Shown here one piece after another: positions 43,061-54,645 of a stretch of DNA of 57,064 bases. Source of the DNA: Chara braunii (taxonomy: Eukaryota; Streptophyta; Charophyceae; Charales; Characeae); assembly GCA_003427395.1 (NCBI GenBank), contig BFEA01000211.1:2142815-2199878 (forward strand), given 5' to 3'. Position 1 is the first letter of the stretch. Each line of letters starts with the position of its first letter. The position numbers and the translations under genes were made by a program. The notes below the pieces were generated by a model. The model was not told where the DNA came from, searched no databases, and saw nothing but the letters and a program-made list of their open reading frames with translations.

Positions 43061-43114
43061 GGCTTGATCCTGTATATGTTGGGCAAAAGTCTGGCATTGT
43101 AACCTATTGAGCTA
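43061..43114 (-). promoter_or_regulatory. tRNA-like internal pol III promoter (A and B boxes), copy 2
   Basis: TAGCTCAATAG (43114-43104) and GATCAAGCC (43069-43061) fit the A- and B-box consensus at every position, 34 bases apart. The T-arm equivalent ACAGG/CCGGT still pairs at four of five positions, better than in copy 1. Confidence 0.65.
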
Positions 43115-43191
43115 GCTCCTATCACAACAGTGAAAGGAACAAATTTTCTAAAAGAAGATCTGCCCAGTTGTTATCCCTCTTGTCGGTGGTC

Positions 43192-43385
43192 TTGCAGACC
43201 CTGCCTGCTTATGGACTTGCAGGCCCTGCCTGCCTAAAGCCTAATAGGCTTTGCTTGCAGACCCTGCCTGCCTAAAGCCTAATAGNAAGCCTAATAGGCT
43301 TTGCTTGCAGACCCTGCCTGCTTATGGACTTGCAGGCCCTGCCTGCCTAAAGCCTAATAGGCTTTGCTTGCAGACCCTGCCCCGT
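43192..43385. repeat. ~62-bp tandem repeat with a single N at 43286
   Basis: TTGCAGACCCTGCCTGC...TTGCAGGCCCTGCCTGCC...AAGCCTAATAGGCTTTGC occurs twice in full with a partial copy between. The N marks an unresolved join, so copy number is uncertain. Copy 1 of the composite repeat has a degenerate version at 35520-35605. Confidence 0.8.
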
Positions 43386-43975
43386 CGGTTAGCCACGTGA
43401 CCACGGCTTAATTGGTCACCCAACCGGGTAGGCCTCGGCCTGTCAACCCCCTGGCTCGATGTCAAGCCCCACGGACCCCGGAAATAGAAAAAAAAAACTT
43501 TATATTCCTCCCGCGCCGTGGCCCCATACCCGACGCATCCCTCTTTTTAGCCTACTTAGGTCCTGAATCGTGCAGTTGCTAAGCCGCGCGGCATTATTTT
43601 AGGTAGACCTATCATCCGCGCGATATTATTTTAGGTAGAATAGGTCTAACTTTAACATTTTCATGTCCGCGCTCTTCTGCGGCTTCGACAAAAGCGAAGT
43701 ACTGCCAAGTTACATCCGTTATTTTCGGACGCTACACGTGTCTGAACTAAAGCTCGAAAACTTTTAGTCTCTCAGTCATAGGTCATGTCTGAATAAACTT
43801 TTGGCAACCGTCAGTCTCATCAAGTCCTTCACTTCAACGAAAGAGTCGGACAACGGCCAACATTGAAACCCCCCGGCAAATACCCAAGGGTATTCTCCCC
43901 GACACCGCCGCGAGTCATTTTTGTGTATGCGCCACGACTTTCGGGCTCCGGGTACCGAAGCAAAAGGGCTGGCGG

Positions 43976-44108
43976 CGCCAACCAAATGAAAGTTGCACTG
44001 CTTCGTTTTATTTTGGCGCGCAACACTTTTCCCGCATCGGAGAAAAGTGCCTTGTAAGTAATGGTGGTTTAAGGAAAGGTGGGCAAAACACTCGTCCATA
44101 CCTGGCGC
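43976..44108. repeat. Second copy of the foldback spacer, with a 15-base insertion
   Basis: GCCAACCAAATGAAAGTT...CGTTTTATTTTGGCG...AAAAGTGCCTTGTAAG...GAAAGGTGGGC.AAACACTCGTCC corresponds to 40347-40460, but here TAATGGTGGTTTAAG is inserted after CTTGTAAG. Confidence 0.75.
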
Positions 44109-44360
44109 TGATCTTCAGTGAGAAATTTACCTAGGTAAAGTACTCTCACTTGCTGCATATATCCTGAAAAGTTGTACATTGACGAATCACCTACCGTTGT
44201 TTGCCAACCTCAGATTAGGTCATGTCTATGACAAATTTGGAAAAAAAAGGTTCCTCTCACCAAATATGCGCTTGCTACTTGAGAAATCCTCACCGACCAT
44301 CCGTTCCCAATGGTCAACCCGCATAGTCCTTATTGGGACCTTGGATGTGAACACAAACTC

Positions 44361-44397
44361 TTTTTTTTTTTTTTTTTTTTTTTTTCATTTTTTTTTA
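44361..44397 (-). other. LINE 3' poly(A) tract
   Basis: A 25-base T run followed by CATTTTTTTTT on the plus strand is an A-rich tail on the element's strand, a few hundred bases after the last coding remnant. Confidence 0.6.
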
Positions 44398-44589
44398 TGA
44401 AACGGGTCTTTATGGTCCTGACTCTTTTTCCGTTATGGGAAACACCAGCCCTGTTCCTTTTCCACCGGCAAGTCATATAATTGGATACATGGATGAACAA
44501 CTCACGCTTCCTTTCGTCCGACCGAAAGAACCCTGATCAACATTGATTACTCCCACCAAAGAAAGATTGACTGTCAACTTGCTCTAGTC

Positions 44590-44912
44590 TACTTCCCTCT
44601 CAGATACCCTTTTGGGGTCTGTCGAATAAAACAACAAAGCACTACAAAAGAATGTGGATTAGCTGCATTGTGAGACCTGCTCCAGATCCTGTTCCATAAT
44701 GCTCGGATCCTGTTCCAGAACCAAGCTGCCTTCGGGCAAAGGAGAAGACAAAGAGGTATGTCTTCGATCGAATCAATGCCGCTGAGATTGCATAGGGGTG
44801 TATTATTGGGGTTGGAGTGTTGTCTTCGAATGTGGAGCCAGTTATTGATTGGGAGGGCTGCGTGGGTGATGAGCCACTGCATGCTACAAATTTTAATACG
44901 TCTGGTATTCAA
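44590..44912 (-). pseudogene. LINE C-terminal region
   Basis: A 107-codon frame reads LCNLSGIDSIEDIPLCLLLCPKAAWFW, comparable to the Cys/His knuckle following plant LINE reverse transcriptases (C..C...E...H....C..A...W), with the expected His not evident. Confidence 0.5.
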
Positions 44913-45899
44913 GTATTGGGGCCTTGGGATAGTGAGTTAAGTTCATGGGGCCTCATCAAGGATGTTAGTCCACTTCTCAATTAGTCTGGGGTTGGGATCT
45001 GATGTTTGCAATCCTAGCTCGTAGCCGAATTTCACGTTGTACTCAGCTATGGTCAGTGATCTGCCGGCCTAACCCTTCTTCCATACCCATTTTTTAACGT
45101 CGAATTCTAGGTCCTTAATGTCGAGTTCAGGTAGGAAGATAACCCGTGTCTTTTCTCAGTTGGAAGGTCTCCAGAACTTAGGTTTGTGGGTCTTGCTTAG
45201 AGATTTCGAGGTCCTGTGTGTTGTGGTTGACAACCAGGTAGGAGACAAAATTGGCCTTGTGGCCTGAGATCTGCTCTATGAATATGAAGGCTTTTGTTGT
45301 TGGGGTCTGAGTAGTCAGTAATCCCCAGTCTTCGGACTTCCAGGTGATCCTCTTCTTTGAGGAGTGGGGTCCACTATGTCGGTATGCTTTACAATATGGT
45401 CGTAAGGTTGGAGTCCAAATTGTGGCACTCTTTCAGTGGGATGCGAAGTTCCTGCTCGTTATACCATTGAATATCGCCTCGTTCTTCAGACCACATATGT
45501 TTGATCTGCGATACCCCTTTCTCTACTCAGGGTAGCAATCTTCTGTCTCTGTGGTGGAGGGACCACTGGTTGCAGTCCCTGTCTTTTATCCATTGGTTGC
45601 AGAATAGAGGTTGTCCTCCTTGTTAGAGGGTGCACCTTGTTTCGTGGGTAGCATGAGGTGCCATGCTGCCAGGGTGGGGGCCGAGTAGGATTTTGGCCTG
45701 GTGGTGGTGGGGGTCTGGGCCAAGGTGGTTGGTGCGAGCTGCTTGGGGGGTTTGGTCAACCAACCCTTGGCCATAATCCAAAAGTCCCATCATGTTGCCG
45801 GGGGATTGGACCGGGGCCAAGTTGCGTATGCTGCCTAGGGCTAGTTTGGTCCACGGGATGGACTGTCGAGTTAGGGTCTTCACTATCTTATCATTTGGA

Positions 45900-47170
45900 G
45901 AGCAATCACTTCTTGTTTCGGGTCGATGATGCCCAAGCCCCCCTCTTGCGGTTTACGTGTGATGTATTTCCAAGCTGCTTTGTTGATGCAGGTCGTCCGA
46001 CTTGAGTCGCTTGTCCACAATTAGCATCTAACTCTGGATTGGAGGATCTTGAGATCCTAGTCCGGTGGCGACCAAATGGAGGCTATGTACCATATTGTGG
46101 CGTAGATGGATGTGTTGATGATGAGGACTCTCCCAGTTAGGGAGGCCTGAGTTTTTTTGCAGGGGTCCAACCTTTTTATTGGTTTTGCTATTAGATTTTG
46201 TCCCATGTTGGGCCACATGGCTTCCCTGTTGACCATGATGCCCAAGTAGCGTATGGCTTGTTCACCTGTGGACCACGCCATGGTGGGGGCGGGTTCAGGT
46301 GGCTGTGGTGGGACGATATCGGCCAACCACCACCATTCAGTTTTGTTCCAATTGACTCTTATCTCAAAGGTTAGTCGAAAGGCTCCATCACTCTAACTAG
46401 TGCTTGAAAGGAAGAGTTATTGGCTCAGATAAGCACTGTGAGGTCATCAGCGGACATGAGTGTTGTTGGTAGGGCGAAGTCATGTAGGGGATTGAAGTTT
46501 TGTTTGGTCAGGCGATCCATGGATGGGTCCTTCTGGAGGAAGGACACGATGATCTCCATGATAAACAGGAAGATAGGGGGACCCTAGTGGATCTCCCTGT
46601 GGCACCGATCTGGAGATGGGGTAGGTGTCAAATAGGATTCTATTGATCTGTACTCTGCCTGTAGCGTCGCTGTATAGGACTTTCACCTATTCTCTGAAGT
46701 TTGGACCCAAGCCCATTTTTTGCATACAGTAGTGTAAAAACTCCCAATTGACTTGGTCGTAGGCTTTTTCGAAGTCAAAGAAAATGATTGTTGTCTTCAT
46801 GCGTTTTTCAGTGCTTTTGTTCGTTGCCTCGTTCAACGTCATGACGTTGTCCAAGATGTATATTCCTAGGATGAAACCAACCTGGTATATGTGGAAGCAT
46901 TTATCTGTGAGATTAATTAATTCTGTTAGCCAAGGTTTTTGTCAGTATTTTGTATGGAGTTGTGAGGAGGGATATTGGTATGTAGTTCTTGAGGTTGTCT
47001 CTTTCTTCTTTCTTATGCAGGACAATGACTATGCTTGTGCTGAGTATCTCGCCTAGCCCGCCTTTCATCTTGGTGTTGTTGAAAAAGTTCTGGTGGTTTT
47101 CTCATAGGGTGGGTCAAAAGTGGACCCATAATTCCTTGGGCATCCCATCTAAGCCCGAAGCCTTGTCGTT
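45900..47170 (-). pseudogene. LINE reverse transcriptase domain
   Basis: Blocks in order: KELW.HF, STSIVIVLHKK, LKNYIPISLLTTPYKI, LANRIN, then (in other frames) NWEF and YAKNGLGPNFRE, VKVLYSDATGRVQINR, RSVPQGDPLGSP, LMSADDLTVLI (the YADD box, with Ser for Tyr), IRYLGIMVN and LTGRVLIINT. Frames change several times. The ADD dyad is kept but the reading frame is not. Confidence 0.85.
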
Positions 47171-47949
47171 TCCTATATGTGTGCGCGTTGTGTGTAGTTC
47201 GTCTGAGATGAGTAGTTTGTCGAGGTCCTCTGCTTATTTTGTGGAGATGGTCCTGTCGAGGCAGGACATCATGCACTGACAAGTTGTTACGTTGGATGTG
47301 GGAGGGGGAAATGGTGTTTTGGCCTTGTAGAGGTCGACATAAAAGAATCGTGCAATCTGCGCTAGCTCAGTTCTCGCCGTCTTCACCGTCCCTCTATCTG
47401 CGAGATCTTTTAGCGCTCATATCGTATTGTTCCTATCGTTAGCTTTGATCTTGACGAAGAAGAACTTGGACATCACATCGTTAAGTTCGTAGTTTGTCAT
47501 CCTCACTCAAATTTAGACTCCTCTTAGTTCCCATTTTCTCCATTTGTTGAGCTCCTCCTTTGCTTCGGTCCATGTGTTATAATATAAGTCACTGATTGGG
47601 TCGGAGGTGAGTTTTTCTACTGGTATCTCAATGACTGTCTGAAGTTTCTGTTTTTTTAGGTTCCTTTCCCTTGCTATGCTTCTGGATTATGAAGAGACGG
47701 TCTGGGTTAGGCCTGTGTAGCTGTTGATAAATCAGTTGTGTCTGTCTACCTGTCTGGACCCGTTCTGTTTGAGGAAATACTAGTTTCGGGACACTGCCTC
47801 GTTTAGCCTCTCAGTGGACAACAATGAGTTGTTTATCTTGTATAACCCCGACCTTTCTCTACTGGGCAATTGCAGTTGAGGAGCGGGTGAGTGGGTTTAT
47901 GATCTAGACCTTTGAAGGCGTTTCGCTTCTTTGACAGTGCCCTGTAGAT

Positions 47950-48640
47950 AGTTTGATATCAGAAAAAAGTTGATTCTAAACATGGATGTGTGGTTTGCTC
48001 GATTCTTTTTTATTAGACGGTATTTCTTCTCTGTGGGGTGGAATCGTCTGTATGGGTCAATCAGATCGTACTCGGTCATCATGTTGCGTACGTGTATACC
48101 TGCCCTGGTGGGGCCCAACAGGGTAGAGTGTGAGATGCGGTCGAGGCTGGGCTCAAGTGTTGTGTTCCAGTCCCCTGCTATAATGATGGGAGTAGGATCC
48201 GGGATTAGAGCTCCGGTGCTGTCAAAAGAAATTATGCGTTCGTTCCCGGCGTTTGGGGCGTAGATGTTCATGATCCTCACCTTTTCGCCCTGCCACTTGG
48301 ATGTCCATCCACGTCCATCTCCCTTCCTCTGTGTCCCCTCCGTTCCATTGTATTCATCCTTCGGTCAGAATCGGGGAATGACGATCGATGTACCCCTGTT
48401 TGTTGTGCCAGATCTGTTAGCCGAAATGGAGTAGGTGGCGCCTCCCACACGTTTTTTCGTAGTCTCTCTACTCTTCTTGTGGTTTGGAAGGTTTGAAAAC
48501 TTGTGTTTCTTGCAGAAGGATGGCATCCGGTCAAGATTTGTTTGGGTATTTTAAGGTTGTACGTCTGCCTCAGAGTTTGTCTTCCACTGTTATTATATTG
48601 CCCAACCCATCGACGTTCCGTCTGATGATTCTTAGACCTT
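47950..48640 (-). pseudogene. LINE endonuclease domain
   Basis: Segments in two frames carry IIRRNVDGLGN (equivalent of the WN.RG.G start), then MNIYAPN, then IIIAGDWNTTLEPSLDR and finally FRINFFLIS. These are the spaced signature blocks of exonuclease/endonuclease/phosphatase-type LINE nucleases, which nick target DNA. At least one frameshift lies between the first block and MNIYAPN. Confidence 0.8.
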
Positions 48641-48850
48641 TAGTGACCTAGTTTATTCTGATTTTGGGTTCCATGGGCAAAGACTGTGTAGAAAATATTG
48701 TTTAACTGTCTATGTGAGTGGGGTGGGGGGAGTTGTATGTCCTTTTGGAATTGTTGTCGAGAATCTAATCCATGTCAAGGGCAGTGATGACGGTTTCGTC
48801 TGAGTTTTCACCGTCGTCCTTAACCGTGGTGGTGCTCATGTTGTACGTCC

Positions 48851-50964
48851 CTAATACTCGCTATCTTGCCTTCGGGTGGTGGGGCCTCCCCTTCCTCCTT
48901 GCTGTTTGGGGCCCCCCTTATCGTTTCCGCACAAGATCACCTCCATGTCGTCCTTTTGTGTGAAATCCTCTTCTTCCTTTGTCATATCGATTCGAGAGGC
49001 TTCTTCCTGTAGGGAATGCCGAGTTTTGAGTACATTGGATTTGATTATAGAGGCCAGGGACTCAACCATGACCTCTGTCGTGCAGTGCTTGCCTGCCAAG
49101 GACCGTTGTGACTGTGTTCCCTGCCCTCCACACCCAGCCTTCTCTCAATTTGGCTTAGGAGGATTGGCTTGAACGATCCCTCCACCTCCCGGTTGAGGTC
49201 TGAAGGATCTGGTTTGTCGTTCTCGATGTTCTCTTTTGTCCGGATGACATATCCCCTTGTGGGTAGATTTCAGAGATTTCCTCTCTGACTACTCGCACTA
49301 GAGCCCTGTGGTTGTACATTGTAGTTGGGATCCCGAAGGAGATGTCAGTGGCCACTTGCCATTCGTTGAATTTGTTGCGAAATCTGACTGGCACGAGCAA
49401 TCTGACGACCTTTATCGTAATGCGATCAGAGGCTGCTTTCTTCGTGACGTGAGAGGCTTTGTTATCTGCTACTCTTTGAACGGTGCAAAAGTCTTTCTCG
49501 TTTTCTTTACGGTAATTTACGTTCTGATTGAACAAAGCTTTTGTTTGTTAGATGATTATGCAGATTTCTTGTGTGACCTTTTGCTGATCCTTGTTGCCTT
49601 CCGGTCTGATTGATTATGATGATCTTGTTCTAGCCCTTTCCTTGGAAGGTTTTTATTTCTTCGGGGCCATGTTTTTGATTGTGTCTGACGATGGATGGGA
49701 TCCAGTGTTGGAGCCTAGGTTTGTTCCCATTGTTTCTCTTTTTTTTTTTTTTTCTCATGGCATTTGAACGCGCTGAACTCAGTCAGTTCCCATTTTTGTT
49801 CTCTGTCGTGTCTGAGGACTGCGTAGTTATTTGGGGACGTTTGTATTCTCGTGACTGAGTTTTTCGGGCCATTGTTTTTTGTTGTTCTCTTCTGATATTT
49901 CATGCACTCCACTCTAATGTCGAATTCCTTCTTTCTCTCGTACTTGGCGTTTTCCAAGTACTCATTTAGCCATTCCATAACTGCCTCTCTGCTATTATTC
50001 CGGTCCTATGAGCGACATTTTTCCGTTGGGAAAATGTCCATTCCTTTTGGTGTTGTCAGTTCGTGGCCTGGTTTTGAGTTATGATCCTGTTCTTTTTCCC
50101 TTTTTCCCTGATACTTTTCCCGGCTGTGTTTCTTCTCTCCCTTTCTTTCCCGCCTGTTTATCTGAGTCGTCTTTCTGGGGCGAGGGTTGTATTTTGTGTA
50201 AGGGCTCTGGCTAGGGGTACCATCCCTCGATGTGTGTCTTTGCTTTTTTGAGCAGGGTTTCGTCGTCTTCTTCAGCTTGGAGGAAATCTTATGCTGTCTG
50301 GTGGCTGGCTGTGTCTAGTTTCCAAAGTAGGTCTTCATGCTTTTTCTCTATTCCGACCACCCTAGAGTCGATCAACGGGTCTTTGTGGATCTTGCCTTGA
50401 GGACCGGATAACTTATTTGCCCCGACTTTGTGCCATTTGTTGTCAGTCGAGGGAAAGATGTGCGGTTGATTGGTCCTGGGTTCCTTGTTGGCATAGGTCC
50501 ACACTCATCTGGGTTCAGGTAGGTTGTTGGCGAAGACCCAACCATTGTAGGCTAAGTCATTGACGAAACCGTTTTTGCCTCTTTCACCTCAACCAAGTTG
50601 GATTGCCTCAATGTTCTTTCTCCTGCTTGCTCTGGTCTATTTGAGCATTCTTCCTTTTCTGTAAGATCCTATGTGCCCTGTATTTTTGCGTCGAAAACAT
50701 ATTGGATTTTCTTTTGGGGATACAATAAACAATATTATCGTCGATAATGCATTCCCAAGATTTTGGGAATAATGGGTTGCGTGTTGTGTCCACTTCGATG
50801 ATGGTTGTTGCTGATTCGCGGTGGGGGGCTAGGAAGTATGGGTGAGGAGGGTATGGAGAGCGAGATGTTCGTTTGGATGAAAACAACACTCCTTCGGGTA
50901 TCTCTACATGAGGGACCACATGACATGGTATATAAAAGTTGCTCTCAAATGGGTTTGAGACCAA
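48851..50964 (-). pseudogene. LINE ORF1-like region, fragmented
   Basis: Successive minus-strand open pieces (50964-50608, 50504-50289, 49978-49715, 49535-49155, 49099-48851) are rich in Lys, Glu and Arg. One piece reads RNKFNEWQVATDISFGIPT, as in nucleic-acid-binding ORF1 proteins of plant LINEs. The assignment rests mainly on position upstream of the endonuclease. Confidence 0.5.
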
Positions 50965-52100
50965 CTAAGACAATGCCTAAAAAAGATAAAGACGACAAAT
51001 GAATAGTGGTACTAATAAAACAGCAGAAGATACAAGAAGCCAGTACCGATTTTTTTACACCACCAGTACTTGGCCCAACTATCGAGTCCGAGCCTCATCA
51101 AACCGGCGTGAGGAAACTCGGGGAGAGGTTACCTCCTATTTGGTGAAGCCAAGGGCAACAATGCCTGTAACTCGCTACGCCCATTTCCGAGGTCCTCAAC
51201 GATCAACAGGGAATCAGGGTTTGTGTGGCCTGTCACGCCCCCGCTCAGGCCTTGAGTCTTACAGTTGCAACTCTATATTGAAAAATAACGAAAAAGATAT
51301 AAAATAAATAGCACAACCATATGAGTCTGGGATCTGGGCTGAAACCGTTTCAGGGTCTTCCATGCAGATCCTCAAATCCACATGGGTAAAATTGAAATTG
51401 GTCCCGCAAGAAAAAAGAAAAAAAGCAATCGGGATCAAGGGGGTATTAAGGTAATTAGGAGCAACGTTGGAGGTGTTCACCACAGTAGGTCTGCCGGCAG
51501 GTCGCATGAATGTATCCTGAAAGTGTTGAGTGTTAGCGTCCCTGCGTGCCGGTTGTGTACATTTGAAAAAGAAAACAGTGAATACTGCCCTTATCCAAAA
51601 ACGCAGGAAGTTTGTTTTCGTGAGCATCTCCAACCATCCTTATGACTATATTTGACCTCGATCACCAGCAACATTACTTTGAGATCAAACAAAAGCCTTA
51701 TTAGAAACTCACGGGAGGCTCATGATTATGAGTAGTTGTAACCATCGTCATGACTCACGACTGTATCTGACCTCAATCGTCACTTGTACACTGTTCCTCA
51801 AGCGGTATTGAATGGTAGGTCGCCACACTCATCTCTCTGCTCTGACATGGGCAGACATATTGTATGTAGCACCTGTTCTTTTCCACACTGATTGGTCCAA
51901 ATTAATTGGTCGTCATTACAAGCTCACTGATTGATCTCTTGCTACTGGTTCGTCGTTTGGCTAGTTCCACTCTAATCAATGACTCAGCAAAACCCTGCCA
52001 AAATATCACATAACAACTGATGGGGCAGTTTTTGTCCAACTTCCTATTTTCTGCCTATGATTCACAAGGTAATGTTGGTTGCGAATGACCCCCCGAATCG
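50965..52100. other. No gene recognised
   Basis: May include the LINE 5' leader at its left side. Frames are short and unassigned. Confidence 0.4.
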
Positions 52101-52106
52101 ATCCAC

Positions 52107-52844
52107 TTGGCGGCACTGAAGGCCTCTTTCCACTTGCCACATCTGGTTTCGACTCCTCTCTCTCACTCGCTCACTAGCTCACTTCCTGGCTTGCCTGCTC
52201 TCCTTTCTCACATACGCATACTGCACAACTGCAAGGTAAGTGAATTTGGCCTTCATCAGTGCCCGAATGTATATCCTCCCCCATATATAGGTATCATCTA
52301 GTTTGTCCCTTATGGTTAATCTTCAGCTCCACTCTTCCTCTCTTGTCGCCTTCTGCTCGTGCACCGTGTTTTACAAGGCAAGAGAGCAGAAATGTTTCTG
52401 CTAAAACAGTTGAAAACACATTGTCATACTTGGTTTGAAGTGCGCCGCGGGCCTTGCACTCCTACTCTCCAAGTGAGGGAGAGTGAATGCTGTGCTAGAT
52501 CATTGAAAAATACACTGTCAAATCACTTCACTTGCATTGCATTGTGACCAGGCCAGGGAAATCAGAATGAAACTTGAGCAAGAACGTGAGAAGTTTCACT
52601 GCCTATTATTGATTTTCTCTAGTACGCCTTGGCCAACTAGTTCATTCACCGAGAAGAATGTTTTTTTTTAATTAGAATATGGGTAAATACACCGTCATCA
52701 CACCCAAGCTGCGTCCTCTCTGTCTCTCTCCCTTATGCGGCCACCCTCACACGTCTTTCCCTAACAGCCATCGAAGTTTCTCTGGCTCAGCAAGTGGTTC
52801 ACGCTGATTCAGTTCTGAATGAATCTGACTGCACCTGGAGCCAG
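52107..52844 (+). other. Possible exons of an unidentified plus-strand gene
   Basis: Two strong donors stand out: CAAG|GTAAGT at 52235/52236 and CCAG|GTACGT at 52844/52845. The second closes a 77-base segment behind a good acceptor (TCTTTCCCTAACAG, 52767), open in one frame as IEVSLAQQVVHADSVLNESD + CTWSQ. Before the first donor a frame without stops runs from 52107. I recognise no family. Two ~60-base similar segments lie between them (52378-52440 and 52483-52545). Confidence 0.25.
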
Positions 52845-53206
52845 GTACGTAAAAATTATTGTAATAAACAAAGATAAATAAATAACTCCCTACTCACTTC
52901 TTCCAACTTCCTCTCACTCTCACCCACATGCACGATCTCCCTCCTCTTCTCTCTCTTATTCTCCCTCATCCGTCTCTTACTTTCTCTTACTGGCTCTCAC
53001 TCTTCCACTTACCGTCTTCCTCTTTCTTTAACTCTTACACTCGCTCTCACAAACTCTAACCCTGCGAACAGACTCTCATTAGCACTATTTCGATGTATCT
53101 GGTCACATGAGAGAGCAGAGGGTAGATACAAGCGAATTTATAGCGCAAACGCGCCCTCACTTCCTCTGACGTCCACGCTCTTCCCTTAGTTCTCCCAAGT
53201 GCACAC

Positions 53207-54645
53207 ATGTACGATCTCTTCCCTCCCTTCTCACTGGCTTGCTTGTCGCACGCTTACTTGCTCGTTCTCTGTCTGCAATTCAGTTCAAGTTCTGCTCGTT
53301 CACAAACCAATGGGGAGATTACAACGAACTTGGATTGGGACATTGCTCGATGCATCACCATATCCTTCACCCTCTGTGCGCTGTGTTTTCTGGCTCGCAC
53401 TCGAGTGCACTTTAACGTAGACAAAACCAGGCGCGTGCAATTAGAAAATAAGGGAAATCTCCCTCACAATCGTGGCTCCCGTCACGGTCACTCATCCAAT
53501 ACTCGTACCTCAACAAGGACATTTTCTTATTACAGTTCAACATGCATCACTCACGTCTACCATGACTGCGTGCAGCATGCAAGCTCACATCTCCCACAGA
53601 TCCAATACACTTTCGGGCAGGTACGAGTGGTCTCTGCGCACAAACGGGTGCCAGTCAATCTCGCGAGTTGGGAACTTCTAGTCCACTATACCGTGGGCCC
53701 CAAACATCTGGTTCATGTTCCCCTCTATTCTCTTTGTCGACTGCAACTACCACATTTCCAATGTGGGGAGTGTACACCGTGTTCGTTGCCATCTCCCCCA
53801 TGAGTGTCTCTTCCTTCTCGCAGTCTCTCACTAGTCAATGTGTGTCATCACTGTATGCTTCAACAACCACGTTGACCACAATCGCCTCACGACTGGGTAC
53901 GGGATGCCACAAAACCGTTCGCTGCATTCCCTGTGGTCACTTGCCCGTGAGTTGCGGTTCCCCTGGTCGCCTGAGTCTCAAATGCCCCTTCACCTTGCTG
54001 CCTTGCCAACTATATCAGTCCAACTTGTGTGCCGTCCCTGCAGTCCTTTCTTCAATGTCAGACCCTCAACTCCAATCACCATGGGCCAAGAGAGTCCCAC
54101 AGCTGCGGTACCTGTCCAACAACGACTACCATCTTCCCCCGAACATAACGCATATGGGTTGTATTCGAGTTTTTAAAAAACAATGGTTTTCGAAAAGTTA
54201 CACCATGTTCTTCGACTATAAGGGCACTTCGAATATAACGCATATACGTTCGATTCGAATGCTACACATATGCCTTATAGTCGAATTTCATGACGAGAAA
54301 ATTGTTGTATTCGAATATAACTTCATTCCCCCTTATTTCTCTCTCTCTCTCTGTGAGTGCTCTGCTGTCGGCAAGCAACTGCCCTTCGTGTCACCGACAA
54401 ACTGCCCTGTGTGTGTGTGTGTGTGTGTGTGTCTGTGCGCAAAGGCACTTCTAACAGTCAAAAAAGTGGTGTGGCCAAGAAAGTGGAAGCCTGTTCAAGC
54501 CACTCACCAAGGCCTCGCTGCTACGGTGGTCACAGAGACAGAAAAGACAGAAAGGGTTGTATCTTTCTACGTTCTAGCAGAACATTTATTCTCATTTTGC
54601 ACATTTGCTGAGTGGAGCGAGGCCCCAAGTAGGGGAAAGACATGA
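53207..54645 (+). other. Stop-poor plus-strand region, unassigned ORFs
   Basis: A 198-codon frame (53207-53803) and a 325-codon frame (53668-54645, no ATG at its first codon) overlap in different phases. The longer one runs through a foldback element and a (TG)n repeat, which argues against coding. The first half (before 54130) is C-rich with Ser/Thr/Pro/Cys-rich translation and no domain I know. Confidence 0.2.

Larger units (their letters stand above)
41440..43860 (-). mobile_element. Composite tRNA-like / U6 repeat, copy 2, split by a hAT-like MITE
   Basis: Minus-strand order matches copy 1: CTGCCTGC sub-repeats, tRNA-like head (43114-43061), U6 segment (42960-42915), (ATT)n, opposing tRNA-like block (about 42800-42870 on the plus strand), the CCCCAGTCACTTCGG block, the AACGAACGGGT hairpin (near 41735) and a terminal CT/GA tract. 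A 743-bp MITE interrupts it at 42004-42746. I do not find a hammerhead at the position where copy 1 has one. Flanking similarity continues to about 44105 through the spacer sequence of the large inverted repeat. Confidence 0.65.
44361..50964 (-). mobile_element. Decayed APE-type non-LTR retrotransposon (LINE)
   Basis: Read on the minus strand, this interval contains an ORF1-like region (about 50964-48851), an apurinic-type endonuclease (48640-47950), a reverse transcriptase (about 47170-45900), a post-RT region ending near 44590 and an A-rich 3' tail (44397-44361). The order and sizes are those of L1-like LINEs. Many stops and frame changes show it is inactive. I could not identify a target-site duplication. 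Flanking DNA is repeat-rich, and the element ends about 250 bases from the composite repeat. Confidence 0.88.

Noticed and set aside
43820-43845. CTTGATGAGAC on the minus strand (also near 39575) as hammerhead core
   Set aside because: There is no complementary stem II strand and no GAAA within range.
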